Origin: Nepenthes gracilis
Taxonomy: Eukaryota > Streptophyta > Magnoliopsida > Caryophyllales > Nepenthaceae
DNA: 64,000 nucleotides
Direction of reading: 5' to 3'
Assembly: GCA_033239525.1 (NCBI GenBank)
Contig: BSYO01000030.1
Location: 13,413,030 to 13,477,029 of the forward strand
Shown here: piece after piece, positions 12,351 through 26,370 of the stretch
Numbering within the stretch: position 1 is the stretch's first letter
Layout of the letters: the number at the start of each line of letters is the position of its first letter
The notes under the pieces: generated by a model
What the model was told of the DNA's origin: nothing
The model's input: the letters and a program-made list of their open reading frames with translations, nothing else
Databases searched by the model: none
Translations under genes and position numbers: made by a program

Positions 12351-15300
12351 TTTTCTTAATTTAGAAAGATTTTTCGTGTTAAAAATTATTATACATTATT
12401 TATTTTTTATATTTATAAATTTGATGGCCAATGATTAATAGAGGATTTAAATTTATTTTATTATGTTAAATTGAATATATCCATATGTCAAATCCCAATA
12501 GAATGCACTAGTAGAAGGCTGACACCTTTTTGGACAGCACAGGCTATCAATCTTTGGTCGAGAAATCATGGATGGCCCTATTGAAATAAACCCACTCACC
12601 CTAATAATCAAATCCTACGGTTTGTTTCGGTCCACTTGGATTGCATCGATCCTTGTGTACGATTTGCTTGGGCGTGAATTTGGTAATCCAGCAAATCTGA
12701 TACATTTGTCTCAAAAGGATCGCTTTAATCACACAAAACCTTCTAGTCCTTGAGGGCTTCACTCCATGACTTTTATCCCTTTCAAATTATCTGATGCTTA
12801 AATTGTTAAATTTTAGATCAATTTTTTTAGAAGTATTACATCTAACGGATTAATTATTAGAAAGATATATGATATTCGTATGACAATTACTCAATCGGCA
12901 CTATCACTAAAGATTTGTACAATATTTGTTTGATCGAAATAGCTTGCAAGATGTTCTGCAAGATAAGCACGAACTATTCTCTCTACGGCCATGACTAGGC
13001 AAGATTTCTAATAGGTATGGGTGAGATAATTGTGAGATGGATGCTTAAACCTCATGACTAAGCAGGGACACCGTGAGCTAGCCGTTAAAATGGCTACATG
13101 AGATATAAAATGCCCCTTCTAATTTTAAAGCAAATTAAAAATTACTTTACAATATAATGAGCACCGTACAAAAAAAAAGGATAAAAAAAGAAAAAGATGA
13201 AGATATACGTCATCCAGTTAAGGTTTGGCTTGAGTTTCATTTTTCGTTAATCTTGGATAGTTATTCAACTTTTATTTTTAAGACATATTATCGTTTGATT
13301 GCTTATATATATATATATATATTGACTAATATGTTATTAAGTATGTTAAAGGTTATATTTAATCAATTATTCATTCGAATTGTAATGAAAGAATTTTATA
13401 ATATGGTAATATTTATAATCAGTCAATTTTATAGTAAATTTATTCAAATTTTGTCCAATAATTTTTTCTCTGTTGATAAGGATTTTCTATGTTAGTATCG
13501 GCATGCAACTTATATATACTTGATTGTATAATCTAATTAGTTGTGTTCTCACGACACTTTGTTGTGATTGATGATTGAAGAAAAATTTAGAGAGTCATTT
13601 TTGTTGCACTGATTATGTGTTTTTATTCCCAAAAATCTCAACATAAACTAATTTAAACATTAGAGAGAACACCTAAGAAAATACACTACTTGACTTTTTG
13701 ACCTCTTATTTTCTGTTACATGATGTGAAGAGCTTGTACTTGGCAGGTCCAGAACTTATTCCTTCTTAAGCTAATAGCTGGGTCGAATTTAATTTCTAGA
13801 TTCGTATCAAGGCCTATCACAATCACAATAAATTATTCTATGAAGATCACTGTAACATGAAACCATATATTGATGAACAGCTGAGAGGGCTACCTATACA
13901 AATTTATCAGCAACGTCTCTTCAATCCGAGCTAATGTTGTAGCTGTAATCAACTAAGTTTTAAAATCTTGTATTCATAATTATGTGAAACTGTAAGATTT
14001 AACTGCTTGCAATTGAACTGGCGAAGTTCTTACTTAATAATAAGATCATGCTACCCGTACTAACATTGTTACTATCAAAAAATCATGTTCTCCAGCATCA
14101 CGTCAGGCTTTTCTTGCACCATCTTATTGGGAATGGTTAGAGTACTTCTTTATGGCAAGATTCCTGACACCCAGATGGCCCTCGCTTCTATCCTACTGGT
14201 GTTACTTTGGGTACAAGCAGGGCGTGGACACCAAAGTTGCTGTAATCATTCGGGGCTCAACATGGGTTTGAAATTTAAAGGCTCATATGGTTGATGCTTC
14301 CTTCATCTGCTCTCGTCCGGACTGCTACCACAACCCCCCACATTGCAGTCCGAATTGTCTGGACTTCGGGATGTAATGCGTGCTTCTCTACAACACCGGG
14401 CCTAGCATATTTTCTGACAGGCCACTAGCAAAGTTCCTTGGCACTCATTGGTATAAGGCTAGGGTGCTCATCTGGCCCATGAATTATATTATGGATTGTG
14501 ATTAAACAGGACTCAGTACATAGATCGAATTCATCACTTCAGTTAAGCCCCCCTCCACGTGTTTTACAAGTCTTCCACTAAAACTCTTTTAAGATCTCTT
14601 CTTCCATTGCTGTTTCTCCAAGAAAGTTAGTGGCGAGGTGTATATAGAAGGATTGAAATTTCATTTTGAGAGATATTTTTCTTTTTAGCTGATCGATATA
14701 GCCTACATTTAACATTTCCTTTATGAGAAGCTATTTTCTATGAAGTGAGAAAAAATAAAATGAAATTTATAGCACTCTTTGTAGATAAGATGCTTTAAAT
14801 TCTGAACACCTAACATCTAAAGTCGTTAGATTACTTTAATAGGTAATTTAGGACCGTTTGTTATCTAGAATACTCTATATTTTTTCTTTCCTTTTGTCTT
14901 TGTATGCTAATAGTTTCGTAAAATTTTAAAATCTTTATTATTTTTTATATCTTAAATTATTTATTATAATTGTATTATTACTTTATAAAAATATAAAATA
15001 TACATATTTTTATATCTGTATTGTTTATTAATTATTTAACAACAATAATGCTAGCCAAGCTCGTTAGTAATGTCTCTTTGCGCCATACGTGTGGTTGGAG
15101 ATTGATTTGTTAAGAATACATCAATCCAATCAGGGCTATCTAAAATGTTGAAGCTTGATTTGTGATAGATAGCGACATGTATATATGTTGTCTACTTTCT
15201 TGTGCCATCATTGTAATTAAGAAATATATAGACACAATTATGCTCTACATACACATATTATATAATTTTTTAATAAGTAATTAAGGTATATATTCTAATA

Positions 15301-18089
15301 GAAAGAGCTTTATAAACAGCCACTGTAAAATATTATAGGATATTTCATACAGTGAATTTTTTGCTTAACACACCATATAATAGCATGTATTTTCTCATAA
15401 TCAAGTTTAATATTCTCTTTTGTACTGACAAATAAATGAAATATTCTACATAATATGTTGTGTAACTCCTCGAACATACCACACATCAACAGCAATGCTG
15501 CGTTGGAGATATGCTTGCATCAAGTTAGTGCCCAGTACGTACTTGTCGTTTTCTCTACCCCCATAGTAGTTTTCTTCAAAAAATCACGTACACAAAATTT
15601 TTGCAGAATAAATAAAAGAAGAAAAATCTAAATCTCTTAATAACCTTTTCTTATACCTTGCCAACATTATATTCATATATTAATTAGAACAGATACATAA
15701 ATATATATATGACTAATATTATATTGTCAATAAGTATAATGAAGTCTCTCTTATTCATCTACTTATTTGTACATATATAAACACCTTAGAATAAATATAT
15801 AGATATTGTATCACATCATTAGAAAAATATAGAGTGAGTGTTTGGAGGGTACCCCAGAAACATTATTGCTATAGCTGAAATCAAGTTATCAAGCCATTCT
15901 TTGTAAACAATAATTGCAGTGTGGTCCTTATTCTTGGTGCTAACTTCAAGCTGTGTTTGAGGGTCCATGTTCTGTTCATGCGCTGAAAGAAAAGTCCCAA
16001 AGAGGTAACAACAAAGTCCAGACTTTCGGCCAAACACTACAATTTTCAGACAGGGAAGTCAGATTTTTGTACGTCGAGATCTCCATCATCATCTTCATCT
16101 TCTCCAATCCAACCTTCATTGTGAAATAATGAAGAGGGGGACGGGGGGGGCACAGCAAACTTCCAGTCAACCCACATGAGTTTGCAAAGTATGTGCTCTC
16201 ACATGACATTAGGCCCCTCCTTGAGGGCCTCTTGGTCACGTGCAGATGGCATTTACTCTGATTATCAAAGCCAGAGGATGTCGGGCCCCACACCTCGTGC
16301 CAACACAACTTTGTCCATCCACAATTCCTTGTACTTTATTGACCATCTCCCATCAATAATGTTACAACGATATAATTTAGTTATTTTTAAAATATAATTA
16401 ATTATGTCATATCATATCTATTTATACTAACAAATCATATAAATATAATTAATAAATAAATGTCACGTCATTTAAAAGTATCTCAATTATTATAAAAATG
16501 TCTCACTCAAATATTTCTCATTTTGAACTAAAAAAATAGTGTACAAATGCTATTTTGGTATTATTTTTTACGTTTTGAAATGATGTGATGAGAAATTTAT
16601 TAAACCATTATAAATAATTATTACTTGTATAAATGTTGGAATTGCATATGCTTCAAATACAAGAGATGTAGTGACAAGGTCGGGCCCCACTCTAGAAACA
16701 ATCAACTCCTAAGTCCAGGTCTAAAGGTAAATTTACTGCATAGTTAGTATCTTCTTTTATAGAATTGACCCCGTCATCGGTTGCATGATAATGTTAGGGC
16801 CCCAAATGTGAATCCACAACCTAGAATGACACTTCAATATTATCCAATGGACAATGAACATAAAATATGTGCCTATTTATAAAAAAATATATCTATCACG
16901 TTAGAGAAAACTGCTTATAGCACTGAAAATATAAACATTTGAAGGGTGTCAATAAGACGTGGCATCATCACCTAATGTAGATCACGGAATAGATGTACCA
17001 GTCACTAACCATCAAATACTAGAGCCACAAATTTCTATGCTGTCCAACGTCTTTTTAGCCAAACAACTTTCTTACTATGTCTATAAATAAATCCTTTCAA
17101 TTCATTTTGGAACATCCCAAATCAAAATTCCTGAGAATAAAAGAGATAATTACCCTACTGTATCTCACATTCACTAAGCATTTAAGTGAATTTATGCAAA
17201 AGCTTAAAATTGTGTACCTATTTTGGAAAGGATTGTAAGGTACAAGTTTTAAATTTTAAATTTAATTATAATTAGTTAAGTTGAAATAATTAAAATTAAG
17301 GTTAAATAAGAATGAAATTTGATTCAAAATTAATTTTGAATTGGATCACAACAAATTAAAGGATGCTTGACTGACACCTGACGCGACCCTTTGCATGTTT
17401 TTGACAGAGAGGTCGCACCTGACGGATGCATAATCGAAACTCGAGTACACTTTCTGATGTATTTGTGCTCAATACATGCTCGAGGGCCACTCGAACATAT
17501 TGAGACAGAATGTCATTACTTGACATGTGTTCAAAGTAGCGCTCATGTACCACTAAGTTTGGCTACAGTGCCTAATGCGTGTTGATGTGTATTAATGCGT
17601 CGATCTACTATATATATTATGTCTGTCTGATTTTTTATCATTTTTTTATAAGATTTTGAAAGAAGAGAGAGGAGAAGAAGACAAGGAAAAAAATATGAAA
17701 CTAGAAAAGCCAAATTCGGATGAATCAAAATAAGATTTTAGTAATTTGAAATTAAAATAAGTATATACCAAATATTTTTTTATTTATTGCCGATCCTTTT
17801 TTTTTATTTTATTGAGTATTTATTATTTTAAATATTTTTACATGATGTTTATTCGTAGTTAAAATAATGATACTTTATATGTATTAACTCTCACCCCCAT
17901 TCTTTATAATTTTTGTAAAAATTAATCCTTAGTTCATGTACTTTAAATTATTATATTATTTTTCTTTAATTCTTTTATATATATGTGTTGAATTTATGAT
18001 TAAATAACTTTTATATACTTTAAAAGTATATAAACATATACTTTAAAATTATTATATATATGTGTTGAATTTACTAAACATATGATTTA
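12351..18089. other. Long AT-rich intergenic spacer
   Basis: No supported gene in about 5.7 kb. GC-richer patches occur at 13700-14600, 15840-16340 and 17350-17590. The first two contain short open frames without a family I recognise. The third has repeated CGAACTCGAG-like words reminiscent of the LTR-like fragment at 11830. Poly-A and TA runs fill the rest. Confidence 0.45.
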
Positions 18090-19120
18090 TGATACGTCAT
18101 TGGATCCGAACTTCAAACAGATTTGGGCTGATCCGCTGGTCCTGGTTCCGGCTCCGTTCACTGAGTTTGGATCTTGCACACCACTAAAAAGAACAAGAGG
18201 TCAGTGTATCAGCGGAAAGTTGTCACACTGAAAATATTTCGACGTTCAAGTCAGTAAACAGCCTTCAAAATATAAGAAGGTCATTGAAATTGAGAATTGA
18301 AAGAGAGAGAGAGCAAGAGTAGGTGTATCTCCACATGAAAGAGAGACAAAGCCGTCTTCTTGAATCTGGATGGTGGGGAGGCAATAAACAACTGTCAAGA
18401 GCACATTGTATGTCTTAGGTTTTTTGAGGGACAGTAGAGAATTGTGAATATGTCTCTATTGTCATTATGGGCGTTGTGTGAGTAAGAGCTTGCATGCGTA
18501 AAAGTTTGCATGAATAACAGATAGCATGCCTTGAATGAGAATTTAAGGGCTTATTTATGGTTGACAGGGTGATCTCCCTCCTTTGAAAGGAGTGATCCCC
18601 TGTGTGATTCTTGGTTTGTTTGCCTTTCAAAGCTCATGTCAGTTGCCAAATAGACCAAGATAGTTTCCTTCCACGGCGGTCAGTTGCTTTCCAAATTACT
18701 TACCTTCCTTCTGTGTTTTTTACCATTGGAGTGCCCTAGTTGGCAGGAGGTTGAAAAAATCTGACGCTTTCCTTACGAGAATGGTGTCAATTTTATCAAT
18801 GTCCATTTTGGGAGCCAATTAGGATCGTAAAGGTGTTGGAAGAGCCGTTGCTGACCGTCTGATCCATCCTGAGCTCAAGTGGGTCAGGCCCGTAAAAAGT
18901 CTTTTATTTTTTGTCTGCTACTACAGTGATTTCGGGTCAACGTTTGAATTGACCGTCTGCATGCGAGTTAGCTGCCTGCTGGAGTTTAGACGGTCAATGC
19001 GTTGGCGTTGACGGTCTTGGGCCTTCATGCCCTGTTGGGCCTTTTTTAAGTTGACAGTCTGGTATGCCGTTTTGAACCTCTGTTGACCATGGGCCAGCCC
19101 ATATTTCGATGTACCCATCA
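18090..19120 (-). mobile_element. Solo LTR, family A, TSD ATTTA
   Basis: On the minus strand the unit runs from TGATGGGTAC (right end, 19120) to ...CGTATCA (left end, 18090). A perfect 5-bp target duplication ATTTA flanks it (18085-18089 and 19121-19125). The sequence aligns in order with the solo LTR at 4640 and the element LTRs at 35001 and 60013, including GGTCAAC/TTGACC pairs in the U3 part (about 18935-19090) and the block reading GGATCTTGCACACCAC on the plus strand near the end. There is no internal sequence. Confidence 0.9.
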
Positions 19121-21494
19121 ATTTATATATTTTGAAATTTTTTAAAACTTATTCTGCATGTTTGTTTATGGAGCTAAATTGCTAATTTTTTGCACCAACT
19201 TGCCAAGAATAATTTTGCATGTCTAAAAACCTTATAATTTAACGTTTCATATTTCAATTTAAGTATGTTAAAGTTTCTACATAACAATGAAGCATAGCTT
19301 GATAAGAAATTGAAAGAATATATAGAAAAAAAATTACAATTTGTTAAAAATTAAGAATATTTTATTTTAAAATTGGAAAAATATAAGAATTATATGAAAT
19401 GGTATAAAATTTTTATTTATTTAAATATCGGGCTATTGACATAAGTTTAGCAGTGTTATATTATGGTGTGCCTTAGTGTATTATAATCATGATTGAGATT
19501 TAAATCTATTATCCATAGGTGAAAGTGGCATTCAATTCCATCTATAAGGTGATGTATGTGATTGCTTTGTTACAGGTCTTAGATAGTAGTATAAGGCCTT
19601 TAATTGTATAAAAATAAATATAACTCTTATTTTAATTATCTACTCCTTAATTAGGTAGGCTGTACTGACCATTGGTCCAAAAGAATTACATGATTTTGGA
19701 AAGCAAGCTTGATTTAGAACCGAAAAAGGGAGAAATTTAAAAATTGTGCATAATTGTTATAAAAATTTATGTCATTACATCTAAATTTATTCTACTATCT
19801 TTTCGATAAATTATATGTTAAATTATACAAAAGTGTATACATTGTTAAACTTTCGACTCTCTTATATTTTAATTTTTAGTAACTTCTTCAGATTAGCGAC
19901 TTAGGTACTCGTAGGATGAATAAGATTGAAAGAAGTGATATATGTAGAGATTAGGATTGAAAATATTAGTTAATTGATGACACATTTAGTTTTCGATCAG
20001 TAGTTTATAATATTTACATTATTCATACTATGATCTATAATTAAATGACTGGATGTTGATTTATCAAGTATCACCCTATTGTTAATGTAGTTTTCTCTGA
20101 TTTTTTGATAAGACATAACTCTTTATATATAATCCGACATCATAGTATGATTAGTATTCCAACTACCATGCTGAGGTGGCATTTCGAGTATTATAGTCAG
20201 ATTATATTATTTATATTTTTTGATTGATCGAGGTATTGAAATAAAATTCACGTTCATAATTTATTTTTTGGTTAATTAATTATTAATGAATAATCTTGTT
20301 AATTATTAATACCATGATCAAATTTTGGGACATGACAAGTATAGTTTAATTTTCTCGAGTAATACTCCTAAATTGAATGCCGTACATCATAACAAAAATG
20401 CATAACTATTATCATAAATATTGCAATATGATCCTCAATGTTTGGTTTTTTCAACACTATGTAGTTGTTGCATTTTCTTACTTTGATTGAATTATTGATG
20501 TAGTTTTTTTAAGCTTTTATTTATGCAATGGAATTTAGATGGAGATGATTGAGAACTTGAACCCTCTGTTGAATGTGTTAAAAAAAAAAAATCAAAAAAG
20601 TAAGAGAAATTTATAAAAGAAAAGAAATTTACTTTAAAACTATGATTTATAAAAACTAGTTTGATTGTTTAATTAATCAAGCTATGTTTATAAATAAATT
20701 TTTTTTTAAAAAAAAAAAAAAAAAAAGCACCGGAAGACATGGGAGCGGGACGTCTTAACAGGATAATGAATAGTCAAGAGGATAAAATTTTTCACGTATA
20801 ATAATCAAAAGATTTTGAAAAGTGGCTTTGTAAGGGTGGGCAAGGAAATTGCTTGGACGGCTCCAATTTGTTTATTAAAATACAGCGAATAAAATATAAA
20901 TTGTACCGCCACAGTGGGAAAGGACCAATTATTCCACTGTCGATCACAACTCATGATTTATCTGACAAGCTCCTGACCTCCACTTCTCAAACTTATCCTA
21001 AATGTATATGGACTGATAATATATTATTTGATATTTTTATTAATTTTTAAATAAAAAATAGATTAAAATTATATTAATATTTTTTTTATTGTTTGGGTTT
21101 TATTATAAGTGAGAAAAAGCTAAAAACAAAAAAAAAGAAAAGTTTAAAATAAAATAAAAACAATATAAATGAAAGGAAATACAATTTCAGATTATAAATA
21201 AATAAATTTATTTATAATAAATAATTATTGAAAATATAATTAATATGATTGATCTAATAAAAATATTAATTCCAAACTACTATATCTACCATAATATATT
21301 TAGACAATATACAAACAAAATGGACTTTAACCTATTTTCAATTTACCTGTATTTTTTTTTATAAAAAAAATACCTCAATGTCATCAAGTGGTTAACTGCT
21401 ACACAAATTCAAAAACATGTTAGTGACGCTCTTGGGATCCTGCATCATAGTTGTCTGATAATAATGGATATCTATTTTTCTGTTAAATAGGATA
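19121..21494. other. AT-rich intergenic spacer
   Basis: No supported gene. It includes a poly-A tract at about 20709-20727 followed by a GC-richer patch and otherwise featureless AT-rich sequence. Confidence 0.5.
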
Positions 21495-22409
21495 TGATAC
21501 GTCTTACATTCGAGTTTTGGACGGATTTGAGTTTAACTACTCCCGAGTTGGTGTTGTGGTTAGATCCAGTCTCCATCTTGCGTGCCTAGAATCCTACACA
21601 TTATAACAGAAGACGAAAAATAAGAGAAAGATGATGAAATTTACGCTCCAATTTAACTTTCGATACTCAAATTAATAATTTATTTTTCAAGATAATGAAG
21701 GTAAATACAGAATATGCTAAAATGGATGATGGGAAAGGGATTTGTGATGATTATTTGGATGTATGCTCATCATGGAGTGGTTTAATCATAGTGCGTTCGT
21801 GGAGAGTGACTTTTTTTACCATTGGGTTTATTGGAAATGAGTAGTGGGAAGGAGATTAGTAATAGGGTGTTTATGAAACGGATTGCTTGTGAGAATTTGA
21901 GTATTCAAGAGAGTATGTCTTTAAAGTGTCTTCCTATGTTTTTTATAACCATCGGGTTTCGCCACCTTTTTTAAGTGACAAGGCGAGTTGCCAGCCGTTT
22001 GAGATGATCATTTTCATTTATTGTGAGAATGCAGATGCCATTCAGGGTTGCAATCAATCGAAAAAGATTTCTTCTTCTATGAAAATGTCGCATGTCGTGA
22101 ATACTGAAACTTCCGCTGTCAAATCGTGCGTTAATTTGAGGACCTTCCTTCAAAGATGTGTGTCGATTTGGAGGATTCTATTACAGAGAAAATTACCATC
22201 TAGGGAGATTCTCTACATTGTGCCAAATTAAGTTAAATGACCGTTGTGCGTGAGAGAGGACTCGTGGGCCGTTTCTAGCTTGGGCCGCATCCGGCCGGCT
22301 TGAGACTTTCTCCGGCCAATTGGGAATTGACCGTCCTTTGAACTATTGGGCCGCGATTCTTTCTGGGTTGGCTGTTACTTTGGACTGGGCCGCTTTATCT
22401 GCCCCAGCA
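21495..22409 (-). mobile_element. Diverged LTR related to family A
   Basis: The left edge TGATACGTC copies the terminal block of the solo LTR at 18090. The right part carries GGGCC-rich words and a GGTCAATT element, with CCCAGCA at 22403-22409 as a plausible edge. I see no matching 5-bp flanks, so the ends are approximate. It reads minus, and no internal domains adjoin it. Confidence 0.5.
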
Positions 22410-24771
22410 AGATTTATTAAACTCACATACTTCATAATTTTTTTAACTTTTTTTTTATAAAATTTGTATTAAAAAAGTAGTTAAAAAATTTTTAAAGTAT
22501 GTGTTTTATGAAACAAGAACCCTTTACTCTGTTAGTGACTTATTCAGTCAAGACACTTGGCATTGTAACGACGATTATAGGAGATTTCGCTTGCTAATGG
22601 AAGTCTTAATTTAATTGTTTTTTCTTTTCAAGTGAAAAATAAAAAGAAATATGATCTGGTTATATTGGATTTTTTCCAAGATTAAAATAATTATTAAATG
22701 AAAACAAGTACAATCGTAAAAAATAAAATTTGGTATGAAGAAATGTAATTATTTATCGTCAAAGCTTATGAAATTAAAGCTTTTAAATGCGACAACAGCC
22801 ACCGTCGATTTCAGTGATAGTGTTAATAATTGCTCTTTTTTTATTCTGAAAAATACTTTAAAAAATTCAAATATATATATTTAAAAAAGAAAAAAGAAAA
22901 ACAGCCTCGCCGAGACTTTTCTCACAGTAAAATCATGAAGGCAGTCGCGGACCATGTGCGGCCACTATTCCAGGATTGTTATGTCGGTACACGTGTCCAA
23001 TCATCATTGGACTCTCCTTGACCAGACCGCTTTATCAATCTGTAGACGGGGGTATGTTGGTTTTACGTGATTTGGTTGCTAACTTCACGACCTCCCGCAA
23101 TTACCCTTGATTCACCCACCATCATTACTTTATTACGGAGCTATTCCCAATGGCAAAACTGTCCAGGAATGATAATTATTTAACAAATATCATCGGCTTT
23201 AACGAAACGAAGCCCTCGCAGCTCGACTCGACTGTGCGGCGCGTATGCCTGCTTCCGACCCTACACCACGGCTATTCCCAGGTTCAAAGAGGTCTTGTCG
23301 TTGGTTGGCAAATCTCCAATTTGATTACCGAAGAGTTGTTACCAGGTGGCTACTTTCTATTGGATGACGATAATTAAAAAATGGAATAGTGCAGGCTTAA
23401 AATGTGAATAGTGCAGGCTAAAAATGGAACCAGCTGGTTCATGTACCACATTGGCTCACAGTCTTGTCCAAATATTCCATTGGTCAGCTGCGGGTTACTT
23501 TTTAAGATATAAAGCATATAATTAGATTAACGAAACCTATATATTAATCATAATTTGAGAAAAATAATATTTTTTATATAAAATTTTGATATTGATAGGA
23601 ATACTTTAATATTGTGTATAAACTATTTTATTTCTAAATTATTGTCTCCACATTAATTTTTTTAAAAAATAAATAATAAATAAATAAAAATCGAAATGGT
23701 TAAAGTTGGAATAGATACTTCAGAAATGGTAGAGAAAATTAGGATAGAGTGCTAAGAAAAGTAGAGAAAGCAACTCATGATGCAGATGGGCAGATCAAGT
23801 AAGAGAGTTGAACTCAGAAAATCAGAATAACTTTTCATAGATCCAATGCATCGACCAAGAAAACTTGAACTTAGGCACTGTGACTTAAATCCAACGCATA
23901 TTGCTCGTATATCATATCCTTGTTATTTGATCAGTTGCCACCAACAAACAATCATATTATTGTTATTATTAATAACAGGCTTAATATGGTTGAAATTTAC
24001 CTCAGCTTTTTGGTGCTTAATGTACTACTTGAGTTTCTTTGTTTTGTGGATTTTTAAATACTAATTATAAAAAAAAATTATTAGGGAGGCATATTATATC
24101 TACTTCTAAAATATTACTAATAATATAATATCTCATACATCTATATATAGATATGTAAATATTATATCATTTACATATATTTTATTAATTATTAAAGGAT
24201 ATTTTAAAAATTATTTCTTAATAATTATATATTCTTATGTAGGGCATACATGATTCTACAAACTAACTGCATGCAGTTAAGCATCAACGATTAGTCTTGC
24301 CAAAAAAAATATATACATATATACATATGAGTGATAAGGTCATGAAAGATAGGTCAAAACGTAATTTTGATGTGACCGCTTTAATTTGTGGTGTTGTCAT
24401 TCGTCCAGCGAAGGCGACAGTAGCGCAAAAGATTTGCAGACGATGATAAAATAAATGAGAAGAAGAAGAAAAGATGAAAATGCTTTGACAAGCCACCACC
24501 TTCGCTGGCTGGTTATAATCATGGGATCCAGAGCAAGTCCATGATCGGTAAGTAGATAGAGCTGAGCTTCTCGACTGTGGGCACTTTCACCACCCCCCCA
24601 AAATAAATAAATAGGCAAATGAGCAGCGAGCCCTCAGCTTTTTGCGTTATCTCTGTGAATAAACAATTTGATTTATCATACGATATTTAGAATATCATCA
24701 TCTCTATGCTAACTTCACCGCCAATGCCACCATGGTCACGGATACTGCTGAACCATTTCCTGCCATCATCT
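22410..24771. other. Intergenic spacer, no gene seen
   Basis: AT-rich with GC-richer patches at 22910-23480 and 24280-24620. Short frames exist there but show no recognisable family or splice pattern. Confidence 0.5.
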
Positions 24772-25834
24772 TGTTGGGGTCGGAAGACCCGGATCCACTA
24801 GATCCGGCAACAACGGAAAATCCGAGCCCCCCGTCATTGACAGTCACCATTTAGTAAGAACAAGGAATAAGGGATGCACAGCTTTTTTACGTGGAAACCC
24901 CTTCCCAAATCGAAGAGAAAAAATTACGGGATATATAATCCACCAATAAATTCACTATGTAAAAAGGGTTACAAACACCCGAAATAGAGTATCCGCTACA
25001 CACCCGAGAATAATAAAGAAAAACCTAAACAGAGTAAACGAGAAACAATCCTTTCTTTTACTTTCTGTTTTTTTTTCTTCTCTCTCTCACTGGTGGTGCA
25101 TTCCTCCCTATATTTTACAAGTGTTGGTGAAACGGCAGCCCGCCATTTCACCCCTGCACACAACGGCTGGCGCACAGCGCCCCTGGTGTTGTCTCCCACA
25201 CCAGCCTGGTCACCACTCTGGGCCGCCTCTGGACCAACTCACGGCCATATCCTCCGGAAGCTCTTGGTGCTCATTTATAGACGTCCTGACTCCACCTAAT
25301 CCCATCTGCCTAACTGGTCACCACTTGCTGATAATAGGTGCCATGTCTTCACCAGTTCCTGAGCTTCTTACAGGCCTATGCCCAACAGACGGCGCATGCT
25401 CTGCACTGTGCAGACGCGTACTTTGCATCACAACTGCCAGCCTGTCGACCAATCCTGGAAAGACATTTGTCCACTACCAGCTGCCATTTTCCACAGTCTC
25501 TAAGGCCCAATTGCTCAGCCGGTCAACTTCTCATTGACCGTCTTCAGCATTCATACAGTCAACCTCCCCGTTGACCGTCTTCTACTGCCATCCGATCAAC
25601 CTCCCTGTTGACCGTCTTCTGTTACCCATCCGCTATCCAGCAGTGCTCCTGCAACCCTCAGACAGTCAACCTCCTATTGACCGGATTCAGCTGGCCGTCT
25701 GCCGGTCAATCTCCATTGACCGTTCACTGTTCTCCTTCGGTCAACGAAACAATTCTTCGGATTTGTTCCCCATAAATCCTCCAATGACAAACCAATTTGT
25801 TGGGTTATCCATAAAGGAATGACCAGACCCAACA
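24772..25834 (-). mobile_element. Solo LTR, family B (copia-like), TSD CATCT
   Basis: A 1063-bp unit bounded by TGTTGGG and CCCAACA with a perfect 5-bp target duplication CATCT (24767-24771 and 25835-25839). Orientation is minus: the TATAAAT box (plus-strand ATTTATA near 25275) lies downstream in minus reading of a U3 with W-box hairpins, and the part near 24772-24920 reads on the minus strand like a copia R-U5 with a TTTCCACGT word. There is no internal region, so it is a solo LTR. Confidence 0.85.
25519..25745. repeat. Array of GGTCAAC/GTTGACC hairpins (W-box-like)
   Basis: Five short inverted repeats follow one another inside the U3 of the solo LTR, at about 25519-25540, 25556-25578, 25592-25616, 25653-25682 and 25702-25722, with a sixth half-site at 25738. 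Each has a (G/A)GTCAA(C/T) arm, 3-8 spacer bases often reading CTCC, and a TTGACCG arm. TTGAC followed by C or T is the core bound by plant WRKY factors. Binding here is inference. Confidence 0.75.
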
Positions 25835-26233
25835 CATCTAATTGATCATCGGTTGTTGTGGATTGCTTTAACCGAGAAAAATTATTGTTAATTTTACAAA
25901 CGCTGTTATGTTTTTATACTTTTGGTTACTTTTATGTACTTTAAAAATTCAGCAAAACAAGATAAGCATCCTCTTGAAATTCAATTGAAAAAGTTATAAT
26001 TTTTCTCAACCAGGATCACTTGAAACTCATTTTGACACCTTTTGTAGAACCTTATTTGTAATATTTGTTCTCCTACCCAAAAAATGGCTCTTTGCATTGT
26101 TATCTGGTTAGGTTTTAAAAGTTTTAAATCCATATCTTTATCATCGATTATATCAGGAATTTGTCATATATCATTGAAAGTACTAAAAATTTTTATATAA
26201 ATTGTATTTTAATGTTTATATCTACATATCTAC

Positions 26234-26258
26234 ATATATATATATATATATATATATA
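26234..26258. repeat. (TA)n microsatellite
   Basis: Uninterrupted TA dinucleotide run just upstream of the family B LTR. Confidence 0.9.
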
Positions 26259-26370
26259 GATTAAAATTAAATATTTTAAATTTAATAAATTTAAGAAGTA
26301 TTTTGAAACAACGAGAAATATACTTAGCCTTTTGTGCATATAAGGGAAAATGTGAACTTAAGGCCGTAAT

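Noticed and set aside
14085..14294. Short frame with a hydrophobic centre as a small membrane protein gene
   Set aside because: It has no promoter context, no recognised family, and alternative frames of equal quality overlap it.
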